Assembly (NCBI GenBank): GCA_937892405.1
Contig: CALAFS010000109.1
Coordinates: 1 to 12,430, forward strand
From: an uncultured Clostridia bacterium
GTDB taxonomy: Bacteria; Bacillota; Clostridia; Oscillospirales; CAG-272
Length of the DNA stretch: 12,430 bases
Reading direction: 5' to 3'
A model generated the notes under the pieces. The model had not been told where the DNA came from and did no database searches. It saw only the letters and a program-made list of their open reading frames with translations. Each line of letters starts with the position of its first letter. The stretch's first letter is position 1. This document shows positions 5,280 to 12,427 of the stretch, one piece after another. The position numbers were made by a program, and so were the translations under genes.

Positions 5280-6452
5280 ATGATGAAAAAATTCTTGCTT
5301 TTACTTTTGCCGCTTGCCCTGATGGTGGGCATGGCGTTCCCCGTCTTCGCCGATGGAGAAACGGAGATGAAAGTAACCGCGGGCGGTGCGGATTTTACAG
5401 TAGACGCAAAGTCCGCTGTCCTGATGGAAGCATCGACGGGAAAAATCCTGTTTTCGCAAAACGAGAGTGCCGCATATTCTCCTGCCTCGGTGACGAAAAT
5501 CATGACACTCTTACTTGTTATGGAGGCGGTCGACAGCGGGCGGGCGTCGCTCGATGACAAGATCTCCGTCTCGGAGCATGCCGCGTCGATGGGAGGCAGT
5601 CAGGTCTTCCTGAAAGAGGGAGAAGTCATGACGCTCGAGGATCTTCTGAAATGTACGGTAATCGCAAGTGCAAACGACGCGGCACTTGCGCTCGCGGAGC
5701 ATATCTGCGGCTCGGAGAGTGCTTTCGTCTCCCGTATGAACAGCCGCGCGGGAGAGCTCGGCATGAAGAGCAGTCATTTTGAAAATGTGACAGGGCTTGA
5801 CGACACGACGGAAAATCATGTGACCTCGGCGCTGGACATCGCGCTGATGTCGCGGGAGCTTCTGAAGCATGAGACAATTCTGAAATACAGCTCTCTCTGG
5901 CAGGACAGTATCCGTGACGGCGCGTTTGTACTGACGAACACCAACCGCCTTGTACGCTACTATGAAGGGTGCAACGGGCTCAAGACCGGTTCCACGGCAA
6001 AGGCGGGCTATTGCGTCAGTGCAACGGCAAAGCGCGGGAATATGCAGCTGATCGCCGTGGTAATGGGTGCGGAAAGCCGCGATGTGAGAAACGCCGTCGC
6101 CCGCTCTCTGCTCGACTACGGGTTCGGAAATTTTGCCCTGTATGAAAATCCCGAGGCGAAGCTCGAGGAGGTACCGGTGCTCGGCGGAACGAAAGACAGT
6201 GTTACGGCGATGAACCGCGCGTTTTCCGCCGTGATCGACAAATCGCACGCAGGATCGGTGGAGAAGAGTTACGAAATCCCGGAGAATCTGAAGGCGCCGG
6301 TGGAAGAGGGCGGCGTGATCGGGAAAATCGTGTATCGGGTCGGTGACGAAATAGTCGGAGAAAGCGAGATCTATGCCGCGGAGGGCGTCTCCGAAATCAC
6401 ATTCGGGGAAATCTTTCTCCGCCTGATTAAAAATATCCTAATTGGGGAATAA
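5280..6452 (+). CDS. dacF: D-alanyl-D-alanine carboxypeptidase, PBP5/DacF family
   Basis: A 390-residue penicillin-binding protein of the low-molecular-weight class that removes the terminal D-Ala from peptidoglycan stem peptides outside the membrane. The signal peptide is residues 1-24 (cleavage predicted after PVFA). The three serine-transferase motifs are in order: SVTK (70-73, nucleophile Ser70), SAN (130-132) and KTGST (235-239). A beta-rich C-terminal domain (about 290-372) follows, and the last 16 residues form an amphipathic helix (FGEIFLRLIKNILIGE) that should anchor the protein to the membrane. Two ATG codons are adjacent (5280, 5283); GGAGGA (5269-5274) fits either, at 5 or 8 nt. 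The dacF name, as opposed to dacA or dacB, is inferred from length and the nearby pdaA, not proven. Confidence 0.85.
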   Translation: MMKKFLLLLLPLALMVGMAFPVFADGETEMKVTAGGADFTVDAKSAVLMEASTGKILFSQNESAAYSPASVTKIMTLLLVMEAVDSGRASLDDKISVSEHAASMGGSQVFLKEGEVMTLEDLLKCTVIASANDAALALAEHICGSESAFVSRMNSRAGELGMKSSHFENVTGLDDTTENHVTSALDIALMSRELLKHETILKYSSLWQDSIRDGAFVLTNTNRLVRYYEGCNGLKTGSTAKAGYCVSATAKRGNMQLIAVVMGAESRDVRNAVARSLLDYGFGNFALYENPEAKLEEVPVLGGTKDSVTAMNRAFSAVIDKSHAGSVEKSYEIPENLKAPVEEGGVIGKIVYRVGDEIVGESEIYAAEGVSEITFGEIFLRLIKNILIGE

Positions 6453-6489
6453 AAAGGGCGAAAAATGCCTGTTTTTCGGCGATAAACTC

Positions 6490-6518
6490 TTGAAAATGAA
6501 AAACAGATGATGTATAAT
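6490..6518 (+). promoter_or_regulatory. Sigma-A promoter of pgi
   Basis: TTGAAA (6490-6495), a 17-bp spacer and TATAAT (6513-6518). Transcription should start near 6525, about 25 nt before the pgi start. Confidence 0.88.
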
Positions 6519-6549
6519 AGGAAGGAAATAAAATAACGGAGGAACGGTT

Positions 6550-7893
6550 ATGTCTCTCAAACTCAATGATACATTCGCAAAAGGCTTCGTCGGTTCCGAC
6601 GAGCTGTCGGCGATCGCACCGATGGCGAACCTCGCGTTTTCGGTTCTGAAATCCGGAAAAGGTCCCGGCTCGGACTTCCTCGGCTGGGTAGATCTGCCGG
6701 TCGCTTACGATAAAGAAGAATTCGCCCGTATCAAAAATGCGGCGGAGCGGATCAAGAAATCGTCCGACATGCTGGTGGTAATCGGCATCGGCGGTTCTTA
6801 TCTCGGCGCACGCGCCGCGATCGAATTCGTGAAGAGCCCTCTTTACAACAATCTGAAAAAAGATACGCCCGACATCTATTTTGCCGGAAACAACATTTCT
6901 TCGACCGCGCTGACCGAGCTGCTCTCGATTGCCGAAGGCAGAGATCTCTCGATCAATGTCATCTCCAAATCGGGAACGACCACAGAGCCTGCCATCGCGT
7001 TCCGCGTATTTAAGGATCTCCTTGTAAAGAAATACGGCGTCGAGGGTGCGCGCGAGCGTATCTTCGTCACGACCGATAAGGCGCGCGGCACGCTGAAGCA
7101 TTTCTCCGACGAAGCGGGATATGAGACCTTTGTCGTTCCGGACGATGTCGGCGGACGCTATTCCGTGCTGACAGCGGTCGGACTTCTTCCGATCGCGGTG
7201 GCGGGCATTGACATCGACGCGATGATGGCGGGTGCCGCCGCAGCGCGCGCAGCATATGCCGAAGATGACCTCACAAAGAATGACGCGATCAGATATGCCG
7301 CTTACCGCAATATTCTCGCGAGAAAGGGCAAAACCACCGAGATTCTCGTCGGCTACGAACCCTTCCAGCTCATGCTGAACGAATGGTGGAAACAGCTCTT
7401 CGGCGAGAGCGAAGGAAAGAACCACAAGGGACTGCTCCCCGACTCCGTGATCTTCTCGACCGACCTTCATTCTCTCGGTCAGTATATCCAGGAGGGGCAG
7501 AGAAACCTCTTTGAAACCGTGCTTGACATCAAGGATGCCGGCGCGGAGTTCGTCATTCCGCACGACGAGGCGAATGTCGACGGGCTGAACTTCATCGCGG
7601 GTAAAAAGCTCGATTTCGTCAACAAGACGGCGATGCTCGCGACGCTGATCGCACACAACGACGGCGGCGTTCCGAACCTTGTGATCGAGCTGTCCGACCG
7701 CACTGCCGCGTCCTTCGGCTATCTCGTTTATTTCTTCGAGCTTGCCTGCGCGGTATCCGGATACCTTCTCGGCGTGAATCCCTTCGATCAGCCCGGCGTG
7801 GAAGCATACAAGAAGAATATGTTCGCCCTGCTCGGAAAACCCGGTTACGAAGATCTGCGCGCGACGCTGGACGAAAGAATCGGAAATCGCTGA
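6550..7893 (+). CDS. pgi: Glucose-6-phosphate isomerase
   Basis: A 447-residue cytosolic enzyme interconverting glucose-6-phosphate and fructose-6-phosphate in glycolysis and gluconeogenesis. Its length is that of the short bacterial form (B. stearothermophilus PGI is about 445). The sugar-phosphate (SIS) loops are GIGGSYLG (79-86) and SKSGTTTE (139-146). PGI signature 1 is DDVGGRYSVLTAVGLLPIA (198-216), and signature 2 is GYLLGVNPFDQPGVEAYKK (404-422). The expected catalytic residues are Glu286 (FGESEGK), His307 (STDLHSLG) and Lys421. GGAGGA (6538-6543) sets the start 6 nt upstream of the ATG. It has its own sigma-A promoter and appears to be a single-gene unit; no clear terminator follows before the next promoter. 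A 409-residue open frame on the opposite strand is a shadow. Confidence 0.98.
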   Translation: MSLKLNDTFAKGFVGSDELSAIAPMANLAFSVLKSGKGPGSDFLGWVDLPVAYDKEEFARIKNAAERIKKSSDMLVVIGIGGSYLGARAAIEFVKSPLYNNLKKDTPDIYFAGNNISSTALTELLSIAEGRDLSINVISKSGTTTEPAIAFRVFKDLLVKKYGVEGARERIFVTTDKARGTLKHFSDEAGYETFVVPDDVGGRYSVLTAVGLLPIAVAGIDIDAMMAGAAAARAAYAEDDLTKNDAIRYAAYRNILARKGKTTEILVGYEPFQLMLNEWWKQLFGESEGKNHKGLLPDSVIFSTDLHSLGQYIQEGQRNLFETVLDIKDAGAEFVIPHDEANVDGLNFIAGKKLDFVNKTAMLATLIAHNDGGVPNLVIELSDRTAASFGYLVYFFELACAVSGYLLGVNPFDQPGVEAYKKNMFALLGKPGYEDLRATLDERIGNR

Positions 7894-7940
7894 TTTTTCA
7901 GAGCTTCGGAAATTATTTTACGAAATTCTCGGAAAACCCC

Positions 7941-7969
7941 TTGCAATCCTTGCGAGAATAGTGTAAAAT
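7941..7969 (+). promoter_or_regulatory. Sigma-A promoter of the small P-loop gene
   Basis: TTGCAA (7941-7946), a 17-bp spacer and TAAAAT (7964-7969). The predicted start is near 7976, about 23 nt before the ATG, with AGGAGG (7985-7990) in between. Confidence 0.78.
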
Positions 7970-7998
7970 AGAAGTACCAAACACAGGAGGATTTGATT

Positions 7999-8400
7999 AT
8001 GATCAAATTGTTTATCGGCGGCAAAGGCTCCGGAAAGACCAAAACCCTCATCGAACTTGTGAACAACGCGGCGAGCGCGACCAACGGTTCCGTCGTGTGC
8101 ATCGAGAAGGGCGACAAGCTCCGTCTCGATATTACATATAAAGCAAGACTGATCGACACCGACGCGTACGCAATCAACGACGCGGAGTCGCTCTACGGCT
8201 TCCTTGCCGGTATCCTTGCATCGAACAGCGATATTACCGATCTGTTCGTGGATTCCGCTCTGAAGATCTGCGGCAACAATACCGAAGCGTTCGAGGCAAT
8301 GCTCGCAAAGCTCGAGAACATCACCAAAGATGTGAAGCTCGTGATGACTGCTTCGATTCCCGTCGAGGAGTGCCCCGCAGGAATCAAGGCTTACGCTTAA
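7999..8400 (+). CDS. Small P-loop NTPase-like protein of unknown function
   Basis: A 133-residue protein that opens with a Walker A loop, GGKGSGKT (7-14, Lys13), right after the first strand (MIKLFI), as in compact P-loop folds. Later strands are hydrophobic: VVCIEKGDK (32-40), a possible Walker B at DLFVDS (81-86, Asp85), and LVMTASIP (114-121), which resembles the strand preceding a sensor residue. There is no signal peptide or membrane segment, so it is cytosolic. I recall similar unnamed proteins in Clostridia but know of no assigned function. At 133 residues it is too short for a kinase lid plus full core, so it may bind rather than turn over nucleotide. Start chosen at ATG 7999, 8 nt after AGGAGG; a TTG at 7993 is less likely. 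It has its own promoter and terminator. Confidence 0.85.
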   Translation: MIKLFIGGKGSGKTKTLIELVNNAASATNGSVVCIEKGDKLRLDITYKARLIDTDAYAINDAESLYGFLAGILASNSDITDLFVDSALKICGNNTEAFEAMLAKLENITKDVKLVMTASIPVEECPAGIKAYA

Positions 8401-8424
8401 GTCACGATTTTTATTCCGATTGAA

Positions 8425-8456
8425 AAAAGCGCCGTCCGATTTCGGGTGGCGCTTTT
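8425..8456 (+). terminator. Intrinsic terminator of the P-loop gene
   Basis: AAAAGCGCC (8425-8433) pairs with GGCGCTTTT (8448-8456). The stem continues inward through two G-U pairs and CCG/CGG to an ATTT loop, about 14 bp in all. The T-run is only four long, but the stem is strong and lies 24 nt after the stop codon. Confidence 0.85.
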
Positions 8457-8539
8457 CCATACAGAGAGCCTGCATTCCGTCACTCTCGTAAATTTCGGAA
8501 AACATCGATAGAATCGGGCATTTTGTTTTGAATCTTCAA

Positions 8540-8568
8540 TTGACTTTTGATGTCGGATCCTGTATACT
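8540..8568 (+). promoter_or_regulatory. Sigma-A promoter of the 783-residue hydrolase gene
   Basis: TTGACT (8540-8545), a 17-bp spacer and TATACT (8563-8568). The -35 box overlaps an 8-bp palindrome, TCAATTGA (8536-8543). The start should be near 8575, leaving a very short leader of about 20 nt before the ATG. Confidence 0.85.
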
Positions 8569-8594
8569 GAAACAAAAAACGACGAGGTCTTCCG

Positions 8595-10946
8595 ATGAAA
8601 GAATTTCATGATTATCTTTTGACCCGCACCGAAATTTCGGGTGCTTTTCCCATGACTCTCGAGGTATACTCGGATCCTTGCGCAAAGGACGCTTTTTCTC
8701 TTGGGAGCGTCGGCGAAGACGCATCCGCCGAACCGCGACCGCCGCTCTCACCGAAGGACGAAAAGCCGATCGTACTGTATGTGAAGAATACGGCAATGCC
8801 GCGGGTGGGCAGAGAACCCGACGAAACGATCCTTTCCGATCTGCTCGCCGACGGATATCTTGTCGCCGTGCTCGATTGTCACAAAAACGGGAAAGCGGTG
8901 TGCCCGCTCCTCGATTTTGAGATCCAGAGCATCAGAATCGCGATGGAAAAAGGAGAATATCTCGGCGGTGCACCTCATGTACGCGGAGTCTCTTATGTTT
9001 TACCCGCAGGATATCGGCTCCGACGGGGAATCCCGTATTTTGACATTGCCAAACACGGTGCCGACGGATGTCTTTCACGCACGCTCGAAATCTGGAACCG
9101 CGATCTCATCACTTCCATGCGCGCGGATATGGCAGTGCACGATAAGAACGGGAACATGCGCCGTCTCGGCGATCTTCACGCGGCAACGCTTGAAGACTGC
9201 GTAAAGCCCGACGGTTCGCCGCTCGATTTTTCGCTTTATCTCGACATCATCTATCCTTCCGATCCGGAGGAGAAGGTGCCCGTCATTTTCCTTGCCTCCA
9301 GTTCCGAATGTCGCACTTCCATTACGCTGAATCCGACGCGCCCGCATTTAACGGGATTTCTGATGCGGGGATATGCAGGGATCATTTTTGACTATGTCTA
9401 TGTTCCGACAGCGCGTGCCGATCATTACGGTTACCACTACGATTGGCGAATCCCGACGCAGGATTACGGGCTGTCGTTCTATACGGGGATCAAAGCATCC
9501 TGTGCCGCCGTGCGGAAGGTGCGTCTTCTTTGTGACCTGTATCCCGAGCGATATCGTTTTCTGACGGACGCCTTCGGCGGGTACGGACATTCAAAATCGG
9601 GATATGTTTACGCTCTCGGAAACCGGCACCCCGAGCGCTTACCCGAGCAGTTCTATTTTGAAGGACATCGCGGGGAGGCACCGGCGGGCGCCGTACAACC
9701 TTCGCAGACCTACCGAAATGGGGAAGAAATTCCGAGTAATTTACAGGCAGTATATTATTCTTCGGGCGCGGCGTGGTCATACAGCTACGACGAAGAAAAC
9801 TTCGCTCCGACCTATCTTTCCGCGGGTGAGCTGGACGGCTCGTTCCGCACGGTATACCGCCATATTGTATCTTCTTCGTTGCAATACGATATACCGACTT
9901 CTTTCTATTCAATGCCGGGGGTGGGACACGAAATCATCTATGGGGAAAGCGCCGAGTTCGGAATTGATCTTTACAAAACGGTGTTTGACTTCTTTGATGC
10001 CAATCTCGCAGGGCACGAGAATGTGCTCGCCTATCTTTTGCCCAAAGACGGTGCGTGTGATGTGCCGGCGGATTTTGAGGTAAAAGCGAAATTTGTGCTT
10101 CCCGTATCGTCGGAAGAGGTCGAGGAAAAAATCTGCGTACAAAATGCGCGCGGGGAAAGCGTAAAGGGAAAATGGCACGCCGCTTTTGGCAATACCGAGT
10201 GGACATTTTGCCCTTATACGCCGCTCGAAGAAGGACACTACACGGTCCATGCGGCGAAGTCTCTTCAATCTAAGAACGGAAGGGTACTGCGCGAAGGAAA
10301 AACGATTTCTTTTGAAGTATTTGACAAAAAACAGAATTTAATAGGAAATAATTTGCGGCAGAAAGAAAAATCGCAGGGCAAGAAGAGCGGCGTGGCAGGG
10401 AAGTTTCAGCTTCATTTCTTTTCCTTTTCGGAGGGTGGCGAGTCGATTTTTCCGCACCTTGCATACGGCAGTTTTTATCACATCGGTATCCGAAAGCCGA
10501 CAGGTGAAGAGCGTCCCGCACTCTGCATAGAGACCGAAGAGGGCGTCGGCGATTTACGGAAGTTATACAGCAAGGACGCTTGGTTACGGTTTCTCACCAT
10601 GCTCACCGACCGTCCGCTGACGCACCGCGATCTCGGGCGCACCTTCCGCGTCAGTTTCTTCGTAATGAGTGAAGAGGGCGATACGCCGCGCTATGTCGCG
10701 AGCGGAATCTCGGACAACCGTGAGGCGCCGGACGGAACAACCACACCGATTTACACGGAAATCGTTGATCCGACATGGCGCCTGATACATCCGACGGTGC
10801 CGCACAAGTGGTATCCGGTATCTTTTGAGTATACAATTGATCGGGAAAAATATATCAAAAACGACAAGCGGGAATTTTTCCTCGCCATTGATGCGGGACG
10901 CATTTTTGTCCGCGATCTGTCGATCGAAGAAATCTCGGAGGCGTAA
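8595..10946 (+). CDS. Large alpha/beta hydrolase with Ig-like and jelly-roll-like C-terminal domains
   Basis: A 783-residue multidomain protein with no close named relative that I recognise. Residues 228-475 look like an alpha/beta hydrolase: nucleophile elbow GHSKSG (331-336, Ser333), a candidate acid at Asp414 (SAGELDGSF) and His445 (GVGHE). Residues 478-577 resemble a bacterial Ig-like domain (Big_5 type), with WTFCPYTPLEEGHYTVHA as its hallmark. A charged linker (578-600) leads to a C-terminal part (601-783). Its strands FRVSFFVMSE, WYPVSFEYTI and FFLAIDAGRIFVRDLSIEE recall carbohydrate-binding jelly rolls. The N-terminal 230 residues include a stretch (57-97) that looks like a second, incomplete hydrolase start. 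No signal peptide is visible, so it is probably cytosolic. The start follows GAGGT (8584-8588). An esterase on carbohydrate-linked acyl groups is a guess; substrate unknown. Confidence 0.8.
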   Translation: MKEFHDYLLTRTEISGAFPMTLEVYSDPCAKDAFSLGSVGEDASAEPRPPLSPKDEKPIVLYVKNTAMPRVGREPDETILSDLLADGYLVAVLDCHKNGKAVCPLLDFEIQSIRIAMEKGEYLGGAPHVRGVSYVLPAGYRLRRGIPYFDIAKHGADGCLSRTLEIWNRDLITSMRADMAVHDKNGNMRRLGDLHAATLEDCVKPDGSPLDFSLYLDIIYPSDPEEKVPVIFLASSSECRTSITLNPTRPHLTGFLMRGYAGIIFDYVYVPTARADHYGYHYDWRIPTQDYGLSFYTGIKASCAAVRKVRLLCDLYPERYRFLTDAFGGYGHSKSGYVYALGNRHPERLPEQFYFEGHRGEAPAGAVQPSQTYRNGEEIPSNLQAVYYSSGAAWSYSYDEENFAPTYLSAGELDGSFRTVYRHIVSSSLQYDIPTSFYSMPGVGHEIIYGESAEFGIDLYKTVFDFFDANLAGHENVLAYLLPKDGACDVPADFEVKAKFVLPVSSEEVEEKICVQNARGESVKGKWHAAFGNTEWTFCPYTPLEEGHYTVHAAKSLQSKNGRVLREGKTISFEVFDKKQNLIGNNLRQKEKSQGKKSGVAGKFQLHFFSFSEGGESIFPHLAYGSFYHIGIRKPTGEERPALCIETEEGVGDLRKLYSKDAWLRFLTMLTDRPLTHRDLGRTFRVSFFVMSEEGDTPRYVASGISDNREAPDGTTTPIYTEIVDPTWRLIHPTVPHKWYPVSFEYTIDREKYIKNDKREFFLAIDAGRIFVRDLSIEEISEA

Positions 10947-11000
10947 ATATTTCGCGCAAGCCGCGAAACCGAACATAAAATTTTTGAAATTTCCGAAAAC

Positions 11001-11051
11001 AAAAAATCCGCATGGAAAGCCCGAAGTCTTCCTGCGGATTTTTCTTTTTTT
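11001..11051 (+). terminator. Intrinsic terminator of the hydrolase gene
   Basis: AATCCGCA (11005-11012) pairs with TGCGGATT (11033-11040). Inward of a bulged T, GGAA pairs with TTCC around an 11-nt loop. The T-run is long (11039-11051 with one C) and leads directly into the tetR promoter 11 nt later. Confidence 0.9.
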
Positions 11052-11061
11052 CATAAAACTC

Positions 11062-11090
11062 TTGACAGCACTTCCCTTTTATGTTAAAAT
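11062..11090 (+). promoter_or_regulatory. Sigma-A promoter of the tetR-ABC operon
   Basis: TTGACA (11062-11067), a 17-bp spacer and TAAAAT (11085-11090) preceded by TGT, an extended -10. The predicted start is near 11097, inside the dyad operator described next. Confidence 0.9.
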
Positions 11091-11116
11091 AACAGATGTT
11101 ATACAACAAGCGTTAT
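11089..11116 (+). promoter_or_regulatory. Probable TetR operator (28-bp dyad at the transcription start)
   Basis: The dyad has arms ATAAC (11089-11093) and GTTAT (11112-11116), inner arms TGTT (11097-11100) and AACA (11105-11108), and a central TA. Ten of 14 base pairs are symmetric about 11102/11103. It overlaps the end of the -10 box and the start site, where a repressor would block transcription. TetR-family autoregulation is well known; this specific site is inferred. Confidence 0.6.
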
Positions 11117-11133
11117 AAGATGGAGGTGAAAAT

Positions 11134-11712
11134 ATGCCGCCGAAAGTAAAAATTACAAGGCAGCAGATTTCCGACGCAGCGTTCGCTCTTGTCAGAGAGC
11201 GCGGCATCGGTGCGCTCAACGCAAGAGAACTTGCTGCGCGGATCGGATGTTCCACGCAACCGATCTTCACCTGTTTTTCCGGTATGGAGGAGGTCAGGGA
11301 AGATGTGATGCACCGTGCCTATGATTGTTATTATGCAATGCAGAAGGAAGACATGGAAAAAGGAGAGTATCCTCCGGTTAAAGCGTCAGGTATGGCTTAC
11401 ATTCGTTTCGCAAAGGAAGAAAAAGAATTGTTTCGTTTCCTTTTCATGCGGGATCGGCGTAAAGAAGAGGGGACGGTCGATCCGCCGGACGCTCTGATTG
11501 CAAAGATATGTGAGGCAACGGGCATGACGCGCGAAGAGGCGATTCTCTTTCACGCGGAGCTGTGGATCATGGTACACGGTATCGGAACGATGCTTGCGAC
11601 CGATTACTTTAACTGGGAAAAGGAAACGATCAGTGAGGTCCTGACCGATGTATATTTCGGGCTTCTTCACAGATATAAAGAAAGGAAGATGAACAGCAAT
11701 GAAGGGAATTGA
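11134..11712 (+). CDS. TetR/AcrR-family transcriptional regulator
   Basis: A 192-residue regulator. The N-terminal TetR DNA-binding domain covers about residues 7-58 (ITRQQISDAAFALVRERG, then LNARELAARIGCSTQPIFTCF with the helix-turn-helix near 29-47). The C-terminal part (80-185) is helical and includes YIRFAKEEKELFRFLFM (89-105), a pattern typical of one common TetR ligand-domain family. These proteins are usually repressors released by a small hydrophobic ligand. GGAGGTG (11122-11128) sets the start at 11134. The last 14 nt overlap the ABC ATPase gene, so the two are translated from one mRNA. A dyad at the promoter suggests autoregulation. The ligand is unknown; a toxic compound or lipid exported by the downstream transporter is the usual logic. 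Confidence 0.92.
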   Translation: MPPKVKITRQQISDAAFALVRERGIGALNARELAARIGCSTQPIFTCFSGMEEVREDVMHRAYDCYYAMQKEDMEKGEYPPVKASGMAYIRFAKEEKELFRFLFMRDRRKEEGTVDPPDALIAKICEATGMTREEAILFHAELWIMVHGIGTMLATDYFNWEKETISEVLTDVYFGLLHRYKERKMNSNEGN

Positions 11713-12427
11713 AATCTCGGGACTTACCAAACGGTATAAAGACACGGTAGCGGTCGACGCTCTGACGCTCTCAATCGCACCGGGCGAACTTTTCGCCCTG
11801 CTCGGCGTGAACGGCGCAGGAAAGACCACGACAGTCAAAATGCTCTCCTGTATTGTCGAACCGAGCGGAGGTGACGCGACACTGGACGGCGCGAGTATCC
11901 TGAAGGACGCGGGACGAGTCAAAGAACAGATCGCGATCTCCCCGCAGGAGACCTCGGTGGCACCGAAGCTATCCGTTTATGAAAATCTGGAATTTATCGC
12001 GCGGATTCACGGCTTTTCCAAAGAAAAGACAGCGGAGAAGATCCGTGAGATGGAGGAATGTTTTCATCTCTCCGATGTCATGAAAAAGGCGGCAGGAAAG
12101 CTCTCGGGCGGCTGGCAACGGCGGGTAAGTATTGCAATGGCGCTGATTACGGAACCGCGCTTTCTGTTTCTTGACGAGCCGACGCTGGGGCTGGATGTAT
12201 TATCACGGTATGATCTCTGGGATGTGATCCGGAAGCTCAAGGGAAGTGTCACGGTGATTCTGACCACGCACTATATGGAGGAGGCGGAGGCGCTCTCCGA
12301 CAGAATCGGCATTATGCGCGCGGGAAAGCTGATTACCGTCGGTACCGCGGAGGAAATCAAGCGGGAGACCGGTTGTGAAAAATTCGAGGATGCATTCATT
12401 GCCATTGTAAAGGGGGAAGCAAAATGA
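11699..12427 (+). CDS. ABC transporter ATP-binding protein (ABC-2 type exporter)
   Basis: A 242-residue ATPase subunit with every core motif: Walker A GVNGAGKTT (36-44), Q-loop Gln83 (ISPQET), signature LSGGWQ (135-140), Walker B FLFLDEP (155-161) and switch His191 (TTHYMEEAE). The DEPTLGLD element and compact size fit the NatA/DrrA/CcmA group, which pairs with separate ABC-2 permeases to export drugs, ions or lipids. It energises transport from the cytoplasmic side of the membrane. Ribosome binding site AAGGAAG (11682-11688) lies within the end of tetR, about 10 nt before the ATG. The stop codon overlaps the next ATG by 4 nt (ATGA at 12424-12427). Substrate cannot be predicted without the permease. 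Confidence 0.95.
   Translation: MKGIEISGLTKRYKDTVAVDALTLSIAPGELFALLGVNGAGKTTTVKMLSCIVEPSGGDATLDGASILKDAGRVKEQIAISPQETSVAPKLSVYENLEFIARIHGFSKEKTAEKIREMEECFHLSDVMKKAAGKLSGGWQRRVSIAMALITEPRFLFLDEPTLGLDVLSRYDLWDVIRKLKGSVTVILTTHYMEEAEALSDRIGIMRAGKLITVGTAEEIKRETGCEKFEDAFIAIVKGEAK

Noticed and set aside
5511..6248. A 245-residue open frame on the minus strand opposite the dacF-like gene
   Set aside because: It is antisense to the catalytic domain of a clear carboxypeptidase and has no domain of its own.
6459..6478. CGAAAAA/TTTTTCG hairpin after the dacF-like gene
   Set aside because: The stem is mostly A-T and no T-run follows on the plus strand, so it is too weak to call a terminator.
6427..7656. 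A 409-residue open frame on the minus strand opposite pgi
   Set aside because: It lies entirely over the pgi coding strand apart from its ends, is rich in Arg/Asp/Val/Glu as expected from reversed codons, and has no recognisable motif.
7895..7936. Imperfect inverted repeat TTTTCAGAG/CTCGGAAAA after pgi
   Set aside because: The arms differ by one base and are about 24 nt apart, with no T-run after them. Chance pairing in AT-rich sequence explains it.
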